From contig JAOTYE010000008.1 of assembly GCA_029862045.1 (NCBI GenBank), positions 1 through 64,000 of the forward strand: a DNA stretch of 64,000 nt, written 5' to 3'. This DNA is from Gammaproteobacteria bacterium. GTDB taxonomy: Bacteria > Pseudomonadota > Gammaproteobacteria > Steroidobacterales > Woeseiaceae. The notes beneath the pieces are model-generated. The model ran no database searches. It saw only the letters and a program-made list of their open reading frames with translations, and was not told where the DNA came from. Each line of letters opens with the position of its first letter. Within the stretch, counting starts at the first letter, position 1. The position numbers and the translations under genes were made by a program. Below, piece by piece: positions 1 to 8,478 of the stretch.

Positions 1-1337
1 TCGCTGACATCCCGGTTGGATTACAGGCTGACGGCGCCTGCCAGACCTGCCACTTCGGCCTGTTTCCGACGGCCGGCCCTCCCCTCGTGATCCATAGCAG
101 TATTCGCGGTGACGACCGGGCACGTGCGGCAGCCGGCGACAATTTCGTGTTCGAGATCCTCGGCGCGGTTGACACCGGTCCGGGCCAGACGCCAACCGTC
201 ACGATACGGGTGACGGATCCCATGGGGAATCCGTATGACATTTTGGCGGACCCGGAATTTGACCTCGCGACAGTCGATCCGGACGGACGAAATCCGGCTG
301 CATTGAATCTCTACGTGCAGTGGGCAACCGCCGATTACTACGGTGGCGACGAAGATGGACTGGTGCACGGCGGCAGGATCAACGATAACCTGACCACCCA
401 GGCCATCCAGGACCTGAACTTCCGCGACGCGGGCTACCCGTTCAGAATGCGCCTCGGAGCGATCCAGGCGGTTGCCGTCCCGGGTGCCGTGGCCGGCAGT
501 TTCGACGTGCCGTTCTACAGGCCATTGCCGGACGCATTCACGGGCGACGTCGTCTTCGGTCTTGGCGGGCATCCGGCGTGGCAATTCACGGATGCCGATG
601 GCATCACTGGTTACGGCAGGGCCGCCGCGGTGAGCGCTTTGTATTTTCCGGGCGCGCCGCGCGTCGCAGCTATCGACAGCGCGAAGTGCAACGCCTGCCA
701 TAAGCGCAAGCTGGCGCATGGTGCGAACCGCAACGGCAACATGGAATTCTGCATGATGTGTCACAACGGCGACGCCGCAGTGTGCAGCGTAAACCCGGAT
801 CCGCTGGATGGCTCTTGCGCGCTGGGCGAGCTGGACGGTAACGGCAACGTGATCTGGGAAGAGGGCTTCCATTTCGGCCGGATGATTCATTCGATTCACT
901 CCGGCGGAGTCAGCATAGGAGGCCTCGCCAGCGAGAATGCAACGTTCGCGCAGGGCGAATTCGCAGACGTCACCTACCCGCAGAACGCGGCCAATTGCGA
1001 CAGTTGCCATGTGCCGGGACGCTATGACACGGCCCGCACAACGGCCAGGGCGGTGAGTACCAGCCAGGGATCGGATATCCGCGTCTGGACCGACGATATT
1101 GCGAAGACGCCTAACGCAGCTGTCTGTGGTGTCTGCCACACGAGCACGGCGGCCAAGGGGCATTTCGAGTCGCAGGCTGGCCAGGTGGATGACCTGAAGT
1201 GCACGATCGTCGGCGCCGGGTGTGCCGGACCCAATGGTGGCAGCGGCCTGCCGAATGGGCAGGAAGCTTGTGCGGTCTGCCACGGCACAGGATCGGAATT
1301 CGAGACGTCGCAGTTCCACAATCCGGGCATCGAATAG
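1..1337 (+). CDS. OmcA/MtrC-type multiheme cytochrome c, 5'-truncated by window edge
   Basis: The reading frame is already open at the window's first bases, and a CQTCH heme motif lies before the first possible internal start, so the N-terminus is missing. Six CXXCH motifs are visible (CQTCH, CNACH, CMMCH, CDSCH, CGVCH, CAVCH). Their spacing, and sequence such as 'RMIHSIHSGG' between them, match the next gene, which is a ten-heme OmcA/MtrC-type protein. In that family these are extracellular lipoproteins that pass electrons between an outer-membrane conduit and external minerals or shuttles. The gene is followed after 23 bases by its paralogue, then by MtrA- and MtrB-like genes. The number of hemes and the signal peptide cannot be known from this window. 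Confidence 0.88.
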   Translation, partial: ADIPVGLQADGACQTCHFGLFPTAGPPLVIHSSIRGDDRARAAAGDNFVFEILGAVDTGPGQTPTVTIRVTDPMGNPYDILADPEFDLATVDPDGRNPAALNLYVQWATADYYGGDEDGLVHGGRINDNLTTQAIQDLNFRDAGYPFRMRLGAIQAVAVPGAVAGSFDVPFYRPLPDAFTGDVVFGLGGHPAWQFTDADGITGYGRAAAVSALYFPGAPRVAAIDSAKCNACHKRKLAHGANRNGNMEFCMMCHNGDAAVCSVNPDPLDGSCALGELDGNGNVIWEEGFHFGRMIHSIHSGGVSIGGLASENATFAQGEFADVTYPQNAANCDSCHVPGRYDTARTTARAVSTSQGSDIRVWTDDIAKTPNAAVCGVCHTSTAAKGHFESQAGQVDDLKCTIVGAGCAGPNGGSGLPNGQEACAVCHGTGSEFETSQFHNPGIE

Positions 1338-1360
1338 CGGCAACAAAAAGGTAACGAACC

Positions 1361-3625
1361 ATGTCAAGCCACATGAACTGCTCGGCGCGTATCGCAGCTC
1401 TGATGCTTTTCGGCCTTGGTCTTGCCGGCTGTGATGGCGGCACGGGTGTTGCCGGGTCATCGGGCGATACCGGACCGGCTGGACCGCCGGGCGGTACGGG
1501 ACCGTCTGTTGGCAATAACATCCCCGTTACGTCAGCTGAAAGGATCGATGTAACGTTTACGAGCGTGTCCGTATCAGCCGACGGGGGTGCGCCGACGGTC
1601 GAGTATTATCTGACCAACGAGCGTGGCCAGGGCCTCGTGGGCCTGCCCGCCGCCAATGTTCGCTTTGTCATTGCGCAACTGACGCCCGGGACGAAGGGCG
1701 GCTCCAGCGCCTGGCAGTCTTACATCACCGGCGACGACGGTGGCGTTACCGACGCACAGGCGACCACAGAGACGGCAACAGCAGGCACGTATGTCGACAA
1801 CGATGACGGCACGTACGTCTACACGTTTGCGAACGCGCTGACCCAGTACCCGGCCGGCCCCGAGTTCGACGCGACCAAAACGCATCGCCTCGGTATCGAA
1901 ATCCGTACGAGTTCGGGCGAGTTCTGGCCGGAGAATATCCCGGCCACCAATGCACCATTCGATTTTCTGCCGTCCGTTGGAACACCATTTTTCACGCGCC
2001 TCATTGTCGACAACGATACCTGCAATGCCTGCCATGACAATCTGGAAGCGCATGGCGAAGCACGATTCGATGTCGAGTATTGTGTGCAGTGTCACAACCC
2101 GTCTTCCCTTGATGGCAACACGGGCAACAGCGTCGACATGAAACGCCTGATACACAATATTCACTCGGGCCGGCCCGATTATCAGATCATCGGCTTCGGC
2201 GACCGACTGCATGAATGGTCGGATGTAGTCTTTCCGCAGGACATCAGAAACTGTCAGACCTGCCATGATGAAAGTGACGCAAATACGCCCCAGGCGAGCA
2301 ACTGGCGCCTGGTGCCGAGTCGTGCAGCCTGTGGCACCTGCCATTATGACGACGGCGATGCCGTAAACGGTCAGCATGATTTTGCGATCGAAGACGGCAT
2401 CCACCCTGTCGGTTTGGAGTTCGTGGACGATATTCAGTGCGTCGATTGCCACGGCGAGACTGCGACCGTCACGAACGATGCCGGACAGCTCGTGCGCATT
2501 GACGAGGCGCACCGAATTCCCGGGCTGGAAGCCAGTGAGAATTTCATCTTCAATGTTCTGGCTGCCAGGAACGTCGTCGCTGGCGGCGCACCACTGGAAG
2601 TCGACTACTCGGTAACCGACGCGAGCGGCGTGCCTTACGATCTCGACAACGACCCCGAATTCACCACCTGCGCAGACGGCACCAGCCGTCTCGCGATCGA
2701 TATCGGCTGGACGACCGATGATTTCACGAACAGCGCTGCGGGTACCTCTAACGCACAACCGGTCGGCATCAACGCACTCGGCGCCGGCTGCGGCGGGGCT
2801 GGCACGGACGTTGATGGCGACGGTGTCTACACAGCCGTCGCATCGAGCGGTCTGCCGGCAGGACTGACGGGCTCGATCGCAGTTGCCCTAGAGGGGCATC
2901 CGGGATCGGATCTCGATGGCGACGGCACAATAGGCGGCCGCAACGACCGCGTTGCCGTGACCAGTGCAATCGAATACTTCGGCGTCGACGGAGCAGCGGC
3001 AACACCGAGACGCAATGCGGTGCTAATCGAAAAATGCGACGACTGTCACAAGCAGCTGTCGATGCATGGCAATAACCGCACCGACAAGCCCGAAGTCTGT
3101 GCTATATGCCACAACCCCAATGCCACGGACATCAACCGTCGCGTTGCCGGCAGCGACTGCGTCACCGAGCTTGGCACAGACGATCAGGCCATTGATCTGA
3201 AGAACATGATCCACGGCATTCACTCCGGAAACGTCGGTGTTTGCGGCTTTGGTAATTCGGCGCATCCGTACTTCGATGTTGTGTATCCGGGTCGCCTGAA
3301 TAATTGCGAAGGCTGCCACGCGCCGGGTGGTTATTACCCGGTAGAGCCCGGAGCGTTGCTCGGCACGACCGTCGATGCCAATGACCCATCGACACCCACC
3401 GATGACGTGGTCGTATCACCAAATTCGTCAGTGTGCTCAGCGTGTCACACGAGTTCGCTGGCCGCGGATCACATGATATCCAATGGCGGTGACTTTTCTG
3501 CCGGCAAGGCCGCGGACAGCTCGCTGATCTCGTCAGGCGTCGAGAGCTGTGTGGTTTGCCACGGTGCCGGACGAGCATTTGACGTGGAAGAAGTACACGG
3601 TGTTGGCACTTTTCTCTTTAATTGA
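1361..3625 (+). CDS. OmcA/MtrC family decaheme c-type cytochrome, outer-membrane lipoprotein
   Basis: The 754-residue protein begins with a lipoprotein signal ending in the lipobox LAGC, followed by a short collagen-like Gly-Xaa-Xaa stretch (GDTGPAGPPGGTGP) that looks like a flexible tether. Ten CXXCH motifs follow in two pentaheme groups: CNACH, CVQCH, CQTCH, CGTCH, CVDCH, then CDDCH, CAICH, CEGCH, CSACH, CVVCH. Long beta-rich stretches separate them, as in the split-barrel/heme domains of MtrC and OmcA. The expected role is surface electron exchange with metal oxides or other extracellular partners. The start has AAGGTAA about 8 bases upstream. Two tandem MtrC-type genes before mtrAB suggest either two alternative terminal reductases or two partners. 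Confidence 0.93.
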   Translation: MSSHMNCSARIAALMLFGLGLAGCDGGTGVAGSSGDTGPAGPPGGTGPSVGNNIPVTSAERIDVTFTSVSVSADGGAPTVEYYLTNERGQGLVGLPAANVRFVIAQLTPGTKGGSSAWQSYITGDDGGVTDAQATTETATAGTYVDNDDGTYVYTFANALTQYPAGPEFDATKTHRLGIEIRTSSGEFWPENIPATNAPFDFLPSVGTPFFTRLIVDNDTCNACHDNLEAHGEARFDVEYCVQCHNPSSLDGNTGNSVDMKRLIHNIHSGRPDYQIIGFGDRLHEWSDVVFPQDIRNCQTCHDESDANTPQASNWRLVPSRAACGTCHYDDGDAVNGQHDFAIEDGIHPVGLEFVDDIQCVDCHGETATVTNDAGQLVRIDEAHRIPGLEASENFIFNVLAARNVVAGGAPLEVDYSVTDASGVPYDLDNDPEFTTCADGTSRLAIDIGWTTDDFTNSAAGTSNAQPVGINALGAGCGGAGTDVDGDGVYTAVASSGLPAGLTGSIAVALEGHPGSDLDGDGTIGGRNDRVAVTSAIEYFGVDGAAATPRRNAVLIEKCDDCHKQLSMHGNNRTDKPEVCAICHNPNATDINRRVAGSDCVTELGTDDQAIDLKNMIHGIHSGNVGVCGFGNSAHPYFDVVYPGRLNNCEGCHAPGGYYPVEPGALLGTTVDANDPSTPTDDVVVSPNSSVCSACHTSSLAADHMISNGGDFSAGKAADSSLISSGVESCVVCHGAGRAFDVEEVHGVGTFLFN

Positions 3626-3637
3626 TTTGACGAGCGG

Positions 3638-4567
3638 ATGGTTCAGATGAAATTGCTTATACAGGCTGTATCTTTTGCCGCTCTCTTCCTTATAGCGGTG
3701 CAGCCGGCAAACGGCCAGGAAGTAGAGTACAGCCGCAAAGGTGCGGATACCTGCATTGCGTGTCATGGAGATGCCGAGATCCTGAGCTTGTTTCACACCA
3801 AGCATGGGGCACCGTCGAACTCGAACGGGCCTTTTGGTGACGACCAATTGCAGTGCGAGGCCTGCCACGGACCAGGAGGCGCGCATGCGGGCCGTGTCCG
3901 GCGCGGACAGGAACGCCCCTCCGTGATTCGGTTCGGTTCGGATTCCGCTACGCCGATCGACGAACAAAACGGCATGTGCCTGACCTGCCACAAGAGCAAT
4001 GTCGGTTTCAGCTGGCACACGGGCGCTCACCCCAGCGACGAGGTAGCTTGTGTCGACTGTCACGACCTCCACACGTCTACGGATGCCGTCCGGCAGACGT
4101 CTACGCAGCCCGACGTCTGTTTCGGCTGCCATCGGATGCAGCGCACTGAGACGCAGAAGGCTTTCTCGCACCCGATATTCGAAGGAAAGATGGACTGCAT
4201 GGGCTGCCACAACATGCACGGCGACACCGTTGCGACGCAGCTGGCACGATTGAACGTCAATGACACCTGTCACCAATGCCACGCCGAAAAACGCGGACCT
4301 TATTTGTGGGAGCACGCTCCGGTCAGCGAGGATTGCACTCTCTGCCATGCGCCGCACGGCTCGAACCACCCGGGCATGCTGACCAGGCGCGCGCCACTCT
4401 TATGCCAGAGCTGTCACTCGCAGTCCGGGCATCCAAGTATCGCGCACGATGCCGAAGGTCTGGCAGATGGTACGCCATCCCGATTCCTGCTCGGCCAGAG
4501 TTGTATGAACTGTCATACACAGGTGCACGGGTCTAATCATCCTTCCGGCTCGAAGCTGATGCGATAA
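3638..4567 (+). CDS. mtrA: MtrA/DmsE family periplasmic decaheme cytochrome c
   Basis: The 309-residue protein has an N-terminal signal peptide ending near ANGQ and ten evenly spaced CXXCH motifs (CIACH, CEACH, CLTCH, CVDCH, CFGCH, CMGCH, CHQCH, CTLCH, CQSCH, CMNCH). Length and heme count match MtrA, DmsE and PioA, which sit inside an outer-membrane barrel and form the heme wire from periplasm to cell surface. Start ATG 3638 or ATG 3647 are both possible; the second gives MKLLIQAVSF, a cleaner signal peptide. It lies 12 bases after the decaheme lipoprotein and directly before the MtrB-like barrel. Sequence alone does not show whether electrons flow out (metal reduction) or in (Fe(II) oxidation). 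Confidence 0.93.
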   Translation: MVQMKLLIQAVSFAALFLIAVQPANGQEVEYSRKGADTCIACHGDAEILSLFHTKHGAPSNSNGPFGDDQLQCEACHGPGGAHAGRVRRGQERPSVIRFGSDSATPIDEQNGMCLTCHKSNVGFSWHTGAHPSDEVACVDCHDLHTSTDAVRQTSTQPDVCFGCHRMQRTETQKAFSHPIFEGKMDCMGCHNMHGDTVATQLARLNVNDTCHQCHAEKRGPYLWEHAPVSEDCTLCHAPHGSNHPGMLTRRAPLLCQSCHSQSGHPSIAHDAEGLADGTPSRFLLGQSCMNCHTQVHGSNHPSGSKLMR

Positions 4568-4576
4568 GGGGTGACG

Positions 4577-6682
4577 ATGATGAAACGGAACTTGATTTAC
4601 ACTCTGGTCATCGGCGCCGCCGCCCTCGCCGGCACAGCGCATGCGCAAGCCGTGGACACCAGCGGGTGGGCCTGCGAGTTTTGCCCATTTGAAGACGGTC
4701 ATCGTGCCGACTACGAGATAGGCGCGACGAGCGTCGATGGGGACTCGGCCTATTTCGGCGATGCCACCGGTTATGACGAGGACGGTGCTTACGCCAACGT
4801 CGATGGCAACGGCTCTTATGCGAAAGACGGATATCGGCTGCGCTGGACCGCGGAAGATCTTGGACTCGATTCGAGAGCCATAGAACTCAAGACCGGCCGG
4901 CCTGGAAGTTATGACATCAACCTCGGTTACCGCGAGCTGCCGCGGAGACAGTTCAATACTACCGCCACAATTTTTGAACAGAATGCCGGCGATGCTTTGG
5001 CACTCCCTTCAAGTTGGGTACCCGCAGGATTGACCAGCGGCATGACGCAGCTGGATTCGAGCCTGGTAGCGCGCAATATCGAGAGCGACCGCAGTGTATT
5101 CGACCTCGGCGCCCGTTTCGTGGCATCCGATCACTGGCGCATTTCAGCGGACTATCGCCGGCACGAGCGCGACGGATCAAGAATCACTGGCGGCTCGTCA
5201 TTTACACAAGCAAGCTTGCTGCCAATGCCATTCGACTACGTCACCGATGAGGTCGATCTTGGTATCCGCTATGGCGCCGACAATGGTTTTGTAACGCTCG
5301 GTTGGTACTTGTCGGATTTCAGCAACGACAACGCGGCATTGACATGGGAACAGCCGTATTCAGTCGATCCGCTGATCGGCAATGACACTTTCTCACGCGC
5401 GCAGGCACCCGATAGCCAGTTGCAGCAAGTGTCGTTGCAGGCCGGGTACTCCTTCCCGAAACAAAAGACCGTTGTAAGTTTCTCAGCCGCAATTGGCGAG
5501 ATCGAACAGGACAGTTCCTTCCTGCCCTATACGATCACCAGTAGCATCGTGACCACCCCGCTGCCGCGCGCCAACCTTGATGGTAGTGTCGACACGAGCA
5601 ACTTCGCACTGGCCGTTACCTCGAGAGTCATCGATAAGGGCCGCATCAAGTTCAGCTACCGTTATGACGAGCGCGACAACAAGACCGCGCAAGACCAGTG
5701 GGACCGGGTCATCGTCGACACTTTCGGCAGCGCCGAACTCGAGGCGAATATTCCCTACAGTTTCGAACGTTCGACGTTGAGTCTGAGCGCGGACTATGAT
5801 TTGTTCGATACCGTACGTGTATCAGCGGGTTACGACCGCAAGGACATCGACCGCGACTTCCAGGAGATTGGCGAGCAGACAGAGGACTCGGGCTGGGGCA
5901 GGCTGCGCTGGCAACCAACGCCTACGCTTGAAATGGATTTTCGCGGCGGAGCTTCGGAACGTGATGCTGACAGGTACGACGAGGTGTTGGCAGCGTCGCT
6001 CGAACAAAACCCGCTCATGCGCAAGTACCATCTCGCCTACCGCTACCGCAGATTCGGCGAATTGACACTGACATACTCACCGGCGGACGGTCCGATATCG
6101 ATTACGCTCGACAGCCTGTACGCGGATGACAATTACAATCAATCGGAGCTCGGAATCACGGGCGGCGAGGAACTGCGCGTCGCCGCGGATCTGAGCTGGG
6201 CCATCTCGGACAATGCGTCCGCCTACCTGACGGCCGGTTTCGAAGACATAGAATCGGAACAGGCCGGCAGCGAAGTTTTCGCAGCACCCGACTGGCGCGC
6301 AACTCACGATGATGATTTCACGACAGTTGGTTTAGGTTTTCGCGTCCGTAACATTGCAGACAAAGTCGATATTCAGCTTGACTACATACGTTCCGATGGC
6401 GCGTCTGAAATTATCGTCGACTCGGCGAGTGGCGGTCCGAGCGAGTTCCCCGAACTGAGTTCCGAGCTCGACTACCTGCGGTTCAAGCTCACCTACCAGT
6501 ACTCCGCACGGCTGGCGATGAATTTAAACCTGCGCTATATGCGCTTCGTAGCCGAAGACTGGGCGCTGGAGGGCGTCGAGCCCGCGACGATACCAACTGT
6601 CCTGAGCCTCGGTGCCGAGCCATATAGTCCCGACGTCTACGCAATCGGAATCGGCTTCCGCTATCGCATCGACGCCGAATAA
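4577..6682 (+). CDS. mtrB: MtrB/PioB family outer-membrane beta-barrel of the decaheme conduit
   Basis: The product is about 701 residues, close to Shewanella MtrB. It has a signal peptide (cleavage near AHAQ) and an early CXXC (CEFC) in the mature N-terminus, a known hallmark of the MtrB family. The rest is a pattern of alternating amphipathic strands with Asp/Arg-rich turns ending in the aromatic-containing strand 'GIGFRYRIDAE'. MtrB sheathes MtrA and docks MtrC. The start was set at ATG 4577 because GGGG lies about 5 bases upstream; ATG 4580 and an upstream GTG at 4571 are alternatives. The gene follows mtrA by nine bases and ends six bases before a convergent gene, closing the electron-conduit operon. 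Confidence 0.9.
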   Translation: MMKRNLIYTLVIGAAALAGTAHAQAVDTSGWACEFCPFEDGHRADYEIGATSVDGDSAYFGDATGYDEDGAYANVDGNGSYAKDGYRLRWTAEDLGLDSRAIELKTGRPGSYDINLGYRELPRRQFNTTATIFEQNAGDALALPSSWVPAGLTSGMTQLDSSLVARNIESDRSVFDLGARFVASDHWRISADYRRHERDGSRITGGSSFTQASLLPMPFDYVTDEVDLGIRYGADNGFVTLGWYLSDFSNDNAALTWEQPYSVDPLIGNDTFSRAQAPDSQLQQVSLQAGYSFPKQKTVVSFSAAIGEIEQDSSFLPYTITSSIVTTPLPRANLDGSVDTSNFALAVTSRVIDKGRIKFSYRYDERDNKTAQDQWDRVIVDTFGSAELEANIPYSFERSTLSLSADYDLFDTVRVSAGYDRKDIDRDFQEIGEQTEDSGWGRLRWQPTPTLEMDFRGGASERDADRYDEVLAASLEQNPLMRKYHLAYRYRRFGELTLTYSPADGPISITLDSLYADDNYNQSELGITGGEELRVAADLSWAISDNASAYLTAGFEDIESEQAGSEVFAAPDWRATHDDDFTTVGLGFRVRNIADKVDIQLDYIRSDGASEIIVDSASGGPSEFPELSSELDYLRFKLTYQYSARLAMNLNLRYMRFVAEDWALEGVEPATIPTVLSLGAEPYSPDVYAIGIGFRYRIDAE

Positions 6683-6688
6683 CAACGA

Positions 6689-7447
6689 CTAATAGGCGAC
6701 GGAGAAACGCTCTCGCACATGCGCCGCATTTTCTGCCTCGTCGATCAGCGCGACGGCAAAATCTGCTCTGGAAATCCGGCTCCGGCCGCGCGTGTCCTCG
6801 AGCGCAGTATCGCCGCCGATCCGAAACACACCTGTGCGTTCGCCATTGGTAAAATCCTTCGCCGGCGTAGCGTAGCTCCATTCTACGTTAGTCACTGCGC
6901 GTAGATACTCGAGCGCCAGGATCTGCCCCTGGATTTCCAGCTCAATGTTCTTCGGCAGGAATAACTTCGGAATCGTGTCCGCATACAGAACGCCCGGCCT
7001 GACCTCGAGGCTGCCAGCGCCGCCGACGTGAATAAGGCGCGGCGCAGCGTCTCCAATCTCCCGCAGTACGTCGACGACCTTCTCCACCGCGATACGTTGG
7101 AGTGCATTCTCGGGATTTTTTGATTTGCCGATGATCCCGCGCACCGAAATAATGATGACATCCTGTCCGGCAGCGAGACTCGCAATGCTATCCACATCGA
7201 GCAGGTCTCCCCGGACCGCGGCCAGGTTCTGATGCTGCTTTTGAATGCTAGCCGGATCGCGCGAGACCGCCGTTACTACGTGACCACGCTGCAGTGCCTC
7301 GTCAACAACGTAAGTTCCGACCTTGCCGGTCGCCCCAAAGACGAGGATCCTGAGGCTCCTGGCGGCCTCCTCCTCTGCGCCATGGCCTGGCCCGGCGAGA
7401 AGCAGCAGCGCAACGATTACCAGGCATCGTGACCACAGAATATTCAT
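6689..7447 (-). CDS. NAD(P)-binding SDR-like/NmrA-type oxidoreductase with signal peptide
   Basis: The 252-residue protein starts MNILWSRCLVIVALLLLAG, a probable signal peptide or N-terminal anchor. An atypical SDR Rossmann motif (VFGATGKVGTYV) and NmrA-like sequence follow, including 'SRDPASIQ' and 'VRGDLLDVDSIASLAAGQDVII'. It probably binds NAD(P)(H). The start at ATG 7447 was chosen because it overlaps the TGA of the upstream chorismatase as ATGA. That makes it the last gene of a three-gene operon (flavoenzyme, chorismatase, this gene) at the edge of the pigment cluster. A role in modifying the aryl polyene or its precursor is plausible from position only. A secreted SDR is unusual; the hydrophobic leader could instead be a membrane anchor. 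Confidence 0.75.
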   Translation of the reverse strand: MNILWSRCLVIVALLLLAGPGHGAEEEAARSLRILVFGATGKVGTYVVDEALQRGHVVTAVSRDPASIQKQHQNLAAVRGDLLDVDSIASLAAGQDVIIISVRGIIGKSKNPENALQRIAVEKVVDVLREIGDAAPRLIHVGGAGSLEVRPGVLYADTIPKLFLPKNIELEIQGQILALEYLRAVTNVEWSYATPAKDFTNGERTGVFRIGGDTALEDTRGRSRISRADFAVALIDEAENAAHVRERFSVAY

Positions 7448-8478
7448 GACAATACCCGCACTCCATCGACTTCGACCATGAGTTCGCGCCGGCAAATATC
7501 TGCATGCAGAAATACTGCATTAGACTCGGTGATGCCCAGCAGTTCCTGCAATTGCGCTGCCACGAACACCCTGTCGCCCGGATCCCTCAGGTAAACACGC
7601 AACACGCACTCCTTGTCGAGAACCAAGGCTGGTCCTTCGCTGCGCAAACCGGATATCGCCTTACAGAGTTGATCAAGGTTTTCGAGTGTCTCGCTGGTCT
7701 GCAGGCTGACATCATAAGGATGCACGGATTCGTGACCAATGATTGCTGCAGTACCCGACAGCAGAAACAGACTGTGGTTGCCGATGGAGACGCAACCGCC
7801 GCGACTGAACTTCGGGCTCCTCGGACCATATTGACGGGGATACTTGAACGCGCTGACCTGACGTGGATTCTCGGCTGCATACAGGCCATGTTTCGATATC
7901 AACGCGATAATTGACAGGCCGCTGTCTCGAACACTGCCGACTGCAGTACCGGTCGGGACTGTTTCATCGAGTATTCCGAGCTCCTCGAAAACATCAGCGC
8001 GGCCAATCGAAAACTGACGGTACTTTTCCCTGTCATCGTCGCCATCATTTATGCCCGCAAAGTAGTTCCATATCTTGATGAGATGCCGATGCTCTGTCTC
8101 CTGCACGGCGCGCAACAAGTCATGGTAGGCATCGTAGGTTGTCTGTCGGAAATCCTCCGGTGCAGAATCCGGCCGCTGTAATATCGCGACGGCGTAGTCC
8201 TCGCATTGCGCGATTCTCACATCATCGCATGTCGTGACGTTGACCTCTCCGTCGTACCACCAGCATTCATATATGTCACCGCCGTCGATCGACTCGAGGC
8301 CAGGGTTGACGATAGCTGCATGCTGGGTCGACGGCGGCGATGCGCCGAACTGAAATGCGACGAGCAAATTATGATTGCCCGATAGCGGAACAATATCGTC
8401 GCTCAGCGTAACTGTGAGCCGCCGTTCGCTTGCCGCGCGCGGCTCGGCTCGATCGGCTCTGGATGCTGCGCTACTCAC
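7444..8478 (-). CDS. xanB2: Chorismatase (FkbO/Hyg5/XanB2 family), makes hydroxybenzoate starter
   Basis: The protein is about 344 residues. It has the chorismatase layout of two RidA-like halves and the family's C-terminal signature 'ADICRRELMVEVDG'. Family members split pyruvate from chorismate. XanB2 of Xanthomonas yields 3- and 4-hydroxybenzoate and supplies the starter of xanthomonadin, which fits the surrounding aryl-polyene genes. GTG 8478 was chosen as start because it overlaps the upstream stop (gtgagtag); the open frame extends to 8634 but would run inside the previous gene. The stop overlaps the next gene's ATG by four bases. Which hydroxybenzoate it makes cannot be told by eye. 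No tyrosine or histidine ammonia-lyase gene is present, so this is the evident source of the aryl head. Confidence 0.85.
   Translation of the reverse strand: MSSAASRADRAEPRAASERRLTVTLSDDIVPLSGNHNLLVAFQFGASPPSTQHAAIVNPGLESIDGGDIYECWWYDGEVNVTTCDDVRIAQCEDYAVAILQRPDSAPEDFRQTTYDAYHDLLRAVQETEHRHLIKIWNYFAGINDGDDDREKYRQFSIGRADVFEELGILDETVPTGTAVGSVRDSGLSIIALISKHGLYAAENPRQVSAFKYPRQYGPRSPKFSRGGCVSIGNHSLFLLSGTAAIIGHESVHPYDVSLQTSETLENLDQLCKAISGLRSEGPALVLDKECVLRVYLRDPGDRVFVAAQLQELLGITESNAVFLHADICRRELMVEVDGVRVLS

Noticed and set aside
21..1460. Long minus-strand open frame opposite the first cytochrome gene
   Set aside because: It is a mirror of the high-GC codon pattern of the plus-strand multiheme gene, whose heme motifs prove the other strand. 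No family-like sequence is visible in it.
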